This document shows, piece after piece, positions 5,885-6,616 of a stretch of 6,616 nucleotides of DNA. Both the position numbers and the translations under genes were made by a program. Below the pieces are notes generated by a model. It was not told where the DNA came from and searched no databases. It saw nothing but the letters and a program-made list of their open reading frames with translations. The number at the start of each line of letters is the position of its first letter. Position 1 is the first letter of the stretch. This DNA comes from DASPPM01 sp035604475 (GTDB taxonomy: Bacteria; Pseudomonadota; Alphaproteobacteria; JACZXZ01). The stretch lies in assembly GCA_035604475.1 (NCBI GenBank), contig DATNIJ010000030.1, forward strand, positions 1 through 6,616, written 5' to 3'.

Positions 5885-6149
5885 CTCTTTGGTCCGACAT
5901 TTCCCGGACGACCGCGGATTCCCTGGGAGGATGTACCGATTCGGCCTGATGGACAAGGCAGTCGGACCCCTTCGGGTCGCGCCGGCGATCCTCGCATCAC
6001 GCGGCTTGAGCAGCCAATTTCAATGGCCACGGGGCATTCCGACGAGGGAGGCAGGACCGGGATATGCGCCGTGGGTCCCATTGCGGGGAGGGCAAGGACC
6101 CCGCTCTGGCAGCGCAGTCCGGTTCAGGCAGCACGTGCAGCTGAAGAGA
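5885..6149. other. Intergenic stretch with no recognisable gene
   Basis: This stretch separates the exported-protein gene from the second repeat copy. Frames on both strands are open for part of it, but the translations are Pro/Arg/Gly-rich without recognisable motifs and without good ribosome sites. The only structure seen is a short hairpin at 5965-5978 (GACCC-CTTC-GGGTC). On the minus strand it should carry the promoter of the exported-protein gene, but no convincing pair of boxes was found. Confidence 0.5.
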
Positions 6150-6462
6150 CGCCAACCCGGCGTCCTCTGGTCTCTATCTCACCAATTGGGACGCCCCACT
6201 CTCTCCGATTTTCTGGTTGATGTATTTCTCGCCATAAAGCACCACGAATAGCAGTATCCAACCAGCTGCGACAAACCAGAAGGACAGCAAGCCCCAAAGC
6301 GTCACGAGAATTGAGAGGGTCAGAACGTAGAAATACAGCAAGCCGATGGCGAACGCGCCGACGCCCACGAAAATGTTTATGTTCGATTCGCGCATGGCAG
6401 CCCCCCGTATCGGGTATCGTCAAATCATCATCAAATCACTGTATCACATGAAGCTCGCCGGC
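6150..6462. repeat. Direct repeat, copy 2 (small-membrane-protein cassette)
   Basis: This is the second copy of the segment at 5194-5495, in the same orientation and offset by about 956 bases. It begins with the same CGCCAACCCGGCGT, carries the paralogous minus-strand gene, and ends in AAGCTCGCCGGC. Similarity includes untranslated flanks on both sides of the gene, so the unit that duplicated was larger than the coding region. No similarity was seen outside these limits. Confidence 0.8.
6174..6395 (-). CDS. Small two-helix membrane protein, paralogue of the 5218-5439 product
   Basis: A 73-residue protein starting MRESNINIFVGVGAFAIGLL, with two hydrophobic stretches (about 7-33 and 37-54) and a polar tail (GEKYINQKIGESGAS). 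Its first helix is almost unchanged from the other copy: residues 7-25 are identical. The second helix and tail have drifted. Helix 1 carries the motif GLLYFYVL and helix 2 the motif WFVAAGWILL. No signal-peptide cleavage site or catalytic motif is visible, so it is probably an integral inner-membrane protein. A G-run lies just before the ATG in place of a clear Shine-Dalgarno. It is the first of three minus-strand genes in a row (membrane, exported, membrane). Intergenic distances make a shared transcript uncertain, since about 300 bases separate it from the exported-protein gene. Function is unknown. Confidence 0.72.
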   Translation of the reverse strand: MRESNINIFVGVGAFAIGLLYFYVLTLSILVTLWGLLSFWFVAAGWILLFVVLYGEKYINQKIGESGASQLVR

Positions 6463-6515
6463 GGAATAAGTCCATGCCGCCGGTGACGTAACAGTCTGTG
6501 TGTCAGGGCAAGAAA

Positions 6516-6561
6516 GGGGTACTCCCCTGTGGCCGACCAAGGTCCACAAAAGGAGCACCCC
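6516..6561 (+). promoter_or_regulatory. Leader hairpin enclosing the ribosome site of the right-edge gene
   Basis: GGGGTACTCC (6516-6525) can pair with GGAGCACCCC (6552-6561) with one mismatch. Inside it TGTGG (6528-6532) pairs with CCACA (6544-6548). The Shine-Dalgarno AAAAGGAG (6548-6555) would lie partly in the stem. A competing small hairpin AGGGG/CCCCT (6515-6519 with 6524-6528) would free it. This could limit translation of the downstream gene, as known for some transposase genes; that is inference. Confidence 0.5.
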
Positions 6562-6562
6562 G

Positions 6563-6616
6563 ATGCCACAGCATGCTGCGACGATTGAGAGTTTAGCGAT
6601 GGCGTTTGCGCTCGTG
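6563..6616 (+). CDS. Start of an unidentified protein, cut by the window edge
   Basis: Eighteen codons are visible (MPQHAATIESLAMAFALV) before the window ends. An excellent Shine-Dalgarno AAAAGGAG (6548-6555) lies seven bases before the ATG, and the frame is open to the edge, so a real gene is likely. The peptide is too short to name a family. The position next to duplicated accessory DNA, and the leader hairpin over the ribosome site, would fit a transposase, but no terminal inverted repeat can be proven here. It diverges from the minus-strand membrane-protein gene at 6395, leaving 167 bases between the two starts that should hold both promoters. Confidence 0.5.
   Translation, partial: MPQHAATIESLAMAFALV

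Noticed and set aside
5789..6251. Overlapping plus-strand frames of about 145 codons
   Set aside because: They run antisense to the signal-peptide region of the exported protein and into repeat copy 2, with no ribosome site or motif.
5200..6616. A second att site (copy of the tRNA-Ser 3' end)
   Set aside because: No stretch resembling the T-arm and acceptor end of tRNA-Ser was found to the right within the window; any attR must lie outside or be lost.

Overview
The window is chromosomal DNA from a GC-rich bacterium, most likely an alphaproteobacterium. This rests on the very GC-rich third codon positions, the style of the PheT and LepA proteins, a small two-helix membrane protein of a type I associate with Alphaproteobacteria, and an integrase remnant of the DUF4102 type. 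No species can be named from the sequence.

Left part (1-4365), housekeeping: the 3' portion of pheT (phenylalanyl-tRNA synthetase beta chain, start outside the window) is followed on the same strand by a complete lepA (elongation factor 4). The gap between them holds a perfect 30-bp inverted repeat built from three CACGGAG words. lepA meets head-to-tail-end a convergent small membrane-protein gene on the minus strand.

Middle (4394-5192), a tRNA locus with signs of past integration: a perfect 22-bp palindrome, a good sigma70-like promoter, and tRNA-Ser(GGA) with encoded CCA. A patch dense in GC-rich inverted repeats begins right at the tRNA 3' end. It is followed by a small single-domain GIY-YIG nuclease gene whose best ribosome binding site faces an ACG codon, and then by a short remnant of a phage or island tyrosine integrase. 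This is the usual layout of an old tRNA-targeted island that has decayed.

Right part (5193-6616), accessory DNA: a segment of about 300 bp occurs twice as a direct repeat (5194-5495 and 6150-6462). Each copy carries a 73-residue membrane-protein gene on the minus strand; the two proteins are about two thirds identical. Between them lies a minus-strand gene for a small exported Gly/Ser/Thr-rich protein. The right edge holds the first 18 codons of a plus-strand gene with a strong ribosome binding site buried in a hairpin. That arrangement would suit an insertion sequence, but the family cannot be told.

Functionally, pheT, lepA and tRNA-Ser belong to translation. The remainder is accessory and of unknown role. 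The most notable points are the palindrome patch joined to a GIY-YIG nuclease behind a tRNA, and the repeated small-membrane-protein cassette flanking a secreted protein.
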